Source: UBA1309 sp047605645
Lineage (GTDB): Bacteria; Bacteroidota; Bacteroidia; Bacteroidales; Dysgonomonadaceae
Direction: 5' to 3'
Length of the DNA stretch: 64,000 nucleotides
NCBI GenBank assembly: GCA_047605645.1
Contig: JASGFJ010000005.1
Location: forward strand, 62,001-126,000
How positions within the stretch are numbered: position 1 is the stretch's first letter; the number at the start of each line of letters is the position of its first letter. The position numbers were made by a program, and so were the translations under genes. This document shows positions 61,560 through 64,000 of this stretch, one piece after another. The notes beneath the pieces are model-generated. The model did no database searches, had not been told where the DNA came from, and saw only the letters and a list, made by a program, of their open reading frames with translations.

Positions 61560-63656
61560 ATGAAATCACAAACCTGTATGGTTAGAAAAAATATAAAACT
61601 GTTTGTACTACTTTTGGGAATATGGCCTGTTCTTTCATTTGCCCAATCGGCGCAAAGACCCTCAATTGTCTTTCTGAATAAAGGGAAAATGAATGTAGCA
61701 GCGCTCAACAACAGCGCACAGACAAACCTTTATATCAAAGGTTCAATGATGGCAGCCGACAGTTGTAGTATTCTGCAAAACGGAACAACCGAAATTACCG
61801 GAGATGTTTACCACAATGCCAGCACTCATCTTTTTGATACCGATAGCAACGGTTTTGGAAAAGGGACAGGAACATTCAAATTCTCAGGAAACAACAGAGG
61901 ATATCTCCGGTATATCATGTCCGTTGACGACAATGCTAGTTTTGATAAGACAAATAAATACATCACCTTTCCCAATCTGGAAATCAACACGAATGACGAA
62001 ATCCAGCTTGCCAGCCGGATGGGAATTGATGCAACAAAGATTATACGATCTCAAAACAAGGGCGGAGCTTTGCACCTGAAGTCAGAAACAATGACAGCCA
62101 ACCACAAAAGCTATGTGTATGATACATCGCTCCGCATACTAGGCAATGAAACGTCGGATAACCTGGCAGATCCCGCAACAGTAGTCATGGAGCGTGATGT
62201 CTCCATCTATATCGATTCGATCGGTTCCGGTGTGAACACACCTCTTTTCGGCTTCGCAACACCTTTTAACGAGACACAGATAGCCGGATATTTTGCCGGA
62301 AACTGGATTAGACAGGTGAGCACAGGGATCAACCAGCATGTAAGCTATCCTTTAGCAGACAGTACGTCCACGGATGGCAGCATTGCTCTGAATCAATTTA
62401 TCACCGATGCCTCACAAAAATTTGTCCCCGGAAATGGATACTTTATCCGACTGCGCGACAAATCGGCAAACTATAACAACAGTATTTCCAGCGGAGCATT
62501 ACCTATTGTGGATGGACAGGATTTGAATGTAACAAAAACACGTTATGTGTTTGATGGCAATGTATATGATTATTCAAGCCTTTCCGAACAAGTTTTTTCA
62601 AATTCGCAAATTTCACGCTCCATTTCGGTATCCAACAACGATACGATCAACTGGATAATTGGAAATTCATATACAGCGCCGATTTCTATTTCAAAACTGG
62701 CAAAAACGTTGACAGAAAGTGGAATAAATTTTGACGGAAAGATTTATCTGTTTCCGTTAGGAAGTACAACTTTCCAACCTTACAATTATCAAACAACCGG
62801 ATTAAATTCACCGGATATGAACGCGATACAGAGTATTCCTGCAACTTCCGTATTTATGCTAAAAGTGAAACCAGGTAATACAAATGGGACGTTTTCTCTG
62901 ACAAAGGATCTTTTGACTCATGGGACAACCCCTTACAATCTCATCCCAAGATCACTTAGCAAGTCGGCACGAGCAGTCGGAAATATATACGACCAGGTCA
63001 GTTTCACGGTGTCTTTAGCTACAAATGCAAATATATATGACAAAACGACTATGACTGTGTATGATTTGTCTTCCTGGAATTACGATGAATATGACGCTCA
63101 GAAAGAGGCATTCGATGTCTTTGGCTTGTATTCTCTTTCAAACGATGGGATACCCTTGTCTATGAATATCATTCCGGATGAAAAGTCCCCAATCGATTTG
63201 TCTTTTAAGGTTCGCACAGCAACAACAGCATTTCATTTAGAAGCGACGAACCTGAACTTGGTGAACGGAGAAGGACTCTGGATAAAAGACAAACAAAATA
63301 GCATCCTGACCCAACTCGAGGAGGGCGAATTTTATGAGTTCACAGCAAGCCCGACAGATGCTCCAGACCGGTTTACAGTTTATTTTCACCATCCGGAAAC
63401 CAGCTCTATTGAAAATGGAAATCTGCTTACAGACATAAAAGCTTACTGTCGGAACGGAATGTTGAACATCACCAATCTGGATGATTCGGATCTTGGCTCC
63501 AAACTTGCGGTATATGACATGCAGGGACGCAGACTTCAATACGATGCCATTCATCAAACACCGAATCAATCGATGGATGTTTCTACATTGACACCGGGTG
63601 TCTATATCGTCAAAATAGAAGGCGCAAGGACATTTACCTCAAAATTTATCAGATAA
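61560..63656 (+). CDS. Type IX-secreted surface protein
   Basis: 698 residues. A signal peptide (LFVLLLGIWPVLSFAQ, cut near residue 29) opens the chain. The long central part (about 40-600) has a repeated beta-strand pattern: GTTEITGDVYHNASTHLFD, GTGTFKFSGNNRGYLRYIMS, RYVFDGNVYDYSSLSEQVFS. It looks like a right-handed beta structure at first and beta-sandwich domains later. The last 80 residues (AYCRNGMLNITNLDDSDLGS, LAVYDMQGRRLQ, LTPGVYIVKIEGARTFTSKF) are a type IX type A sorting tail. So it is exported and anchored at the surface. It starts 7 bases after the preceding stop, in the same operon. No enzyme motif is visible. Confidence 0.85.
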   Translation: MKSQTCMVRKNIKLFVLLLGIWPVLSFAQSAQRPSIVFLNKGKMNVAALNNSAQTNLYIKGSMMAADSCSILQNGTTEITGDVYHNASTHLFDTDSNGFGKGTGTFKFSGNNRGYLRYIMSVDDNASFDKTNKYITFPNLEINTNDEIQLASRMGIDATKIIRSQNKGGALHLKSETMTANHKSYVYDTSLRILGNETSDNLADPATVVMERDVSIYIDSIGSGVNTPLFGFATPFNETQIAGYFAGNWIRQVSTGINQHVSYPLADSTSTDGSIALNQFITDASQKFVPGNGYFIRLRDKSANYNNSISSGALPIVDGQDLNVTKTRYVFDGNVYDYSSLSEQVFSNSQISRSISVSNNDTINWIIGNSYTAPISISKLAKTLTESGINFDGKIYLFPLGSTTFQPYNYQTTGLNSPDMNAIQSIPATSVFMLKVKPGNTNGTFSLTKDLLTHGTTPYNLIPRSLSKSARAVGNIYDQVSFTVSLATNANIYDKTTMTVYDLSSWNYDEYDAQKEAFDVFGLYSLSNDGIPLSMNIIPDEKSPIDLSFKVRTATTAFHLEATNLNLVNGEGLWIKDKQNSILTQLEEGEFYEFTASPTDAPDRFTVYFHHPETSSIENGNLLTDIKAYCRNGMLNITNLDDSDLGSKLAVYDMQGRRLQYDAIHQTPNQSMDVSTLTPGVYIVKIEGARTFTSKFIR

Positions 63657-63693
63657 AATACATAAACAAAGAAATACAATTATCATTTTTTAT

Positions 63694-64000
63694 ATGACTA
63701 TGAAGCATCTACATCGAATAAAAAAAGCTATATTATTTTTTTCTCTGGCTCTCACAGCAGGGACTGTGAAAGCTCAGGTGACAATAGGCTCTAACTATAC
63801 ACCCAACCAGAATGCGTTGCTCGAATTGAGAGAGAATGCAGATAATTCCTCGACAAAAGGTCTTCTTCTGCCACGTGTTGCACTTACTTCCACAACTTCG
63901 GCTTCACCGATGACTGCTTTTTCGAGTGGAATGATTGTTTATAACACTGCAACAGCGGGAACTTCTCCAACAAATGTCATCCCCGGGTTTTATGTGAGCG
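63694..64000 (+). CDS. Secreted surface protein, N-terminal part (cut by the window edge)
   Basis: The frame opens at an ATG at 63694 (a second Met two codons later) and stays open for 102 codons to the window edge. A signal peptide (AILFFSLALTAGTVKAQ) is followed by a widespread Bacteroidota mature start: VTIGSNYTPNQNALLELREN, then KGLLLPRVALTST and GMIVYNTATA, ending PGFYVS. Proteins that start this way are usually large surface proteins, often with FISUMP-type ends. It follows the type IX cargo gene by 37 bases and so extends the operon to the right. Confidence 0.8.
   Translation, partial: MTMKHLHRIKKAILFFSLALTAGTVKAQVTIGSNYTPNQNALLELRENADNSSTKGLLLPRVALTSTTSASPMTAFSSGMIVYNTATAGTSPTNVIPGFYVS

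Noticed and set aside
1..64000. tRNA, rRNA, CRISPR arrays, transposases, integrases
   Set aside because: No tRNA-like T-arm with matching acceptor stem, no regularly spaced repeats of CRISPR length, and no recombinase or transposase motif in any frame examined.

Overview
The window is chromosomal DNA from a low-GC member of the Bacteroidota, most likely order Bacteroidales (genus not determinable by eye). The evidence is consistent across the window. Promoters follow the Bacteroidota pattern TTTG - about 20 nt - TAnnTTTG. Families typical of the phylum are present (DUF4199, DUF349, DUF3570, DUF4266, DUF5606, DUF2264, a GldB-like lipoprotein, BACON domains). Two proteins end in type IX secretion (Por) sorting tails. 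A pyruvate:ferredoxin oxidoreductase points to anaerobic metabolism. No rRNA, tRNA, CRISPR array, integrase, transposase or phage module was seen.

Layout. 1-4.3 kb: the end of a GNAT acetyltransferase, a secreted SH3-like protein and a large receiver/PEP-synthase-like ATP-grasp fusion. 4.4-6.3 kb (minus): pyrD-pyrK of class 1B dihydroorotate dehydrogenase. 6.35-8.1 kb: an HTH regulator followed by about 1 kb of AT-rich, apparently decayed DNA with repeated ACATTTGT octamers and a 15-bp inverted repeat. 8.1-9.3 kb (minus): rpsF-rpsR-rplI with a clear promoter and terminator. 9.3-11.7 kb (minus): GT2 glycosyltransferase, DUF4199 protein, CutC. 11.8-18.5 kb (plus): secreted transglutaminase-like protein, GH29 alpha-L-fucosidase and GH20 beta-hexosaminidase, which looks like a glycoprotein/glycan-scavenging group. 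18.6-21.4 kb (minus): thioredoxin-ApbE-DUF4266-DUF3570, a tightly packed envelope redox/flavinylation-type operon. 21.5-38 kb: mostly housekeeping genes (purM, DUF349, ogt, uvrB, cinA, tsaD, dnaB) with some lipoproteins. 37-43.3 kb: envelope glycosyltransferases, a LpxH-like phosphoesterase, a TraB/GumN protein and type II NADH dehydrogenase.

43.3-52.6 kb is an accessory region. It holds a fragment of a beta-barrel gene (a decayed paralogue of the gene ending at 47944), several very long perfect hairpins, a secreted BACON/metallophosphoesterase, a lectin-like type IX cargo protein, two outer-membrane-type proteins, and a membrane TPR-HTH regulator whose promoter lies almost on its start codon. 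52.8-57.6 kb (minus): PFOR and an AAA ATPase. 57.9-64 kb (plus): an HTH protein, a 73-aa protein, a FISUMP-type lipoprotein, a type IX cargo protein and the start of a further secreted protein. Together these look like a surface-structure locus that runs off the right edge.

The strongest candidate for a poorly described system is thioredoxin-ApbE-DUF4266-DUF3570 (18568-21407). Its ApbE lacks a signal peptide and lies in the same frame as the thioredoxin gene, separated by one stop codon and two codons. The next most interesting are the receiver/ATP-grasp fusion at 1288 and the surface locus at 57.9-64 kb. All functional calls rest on motifs read by eye; no database search was run.
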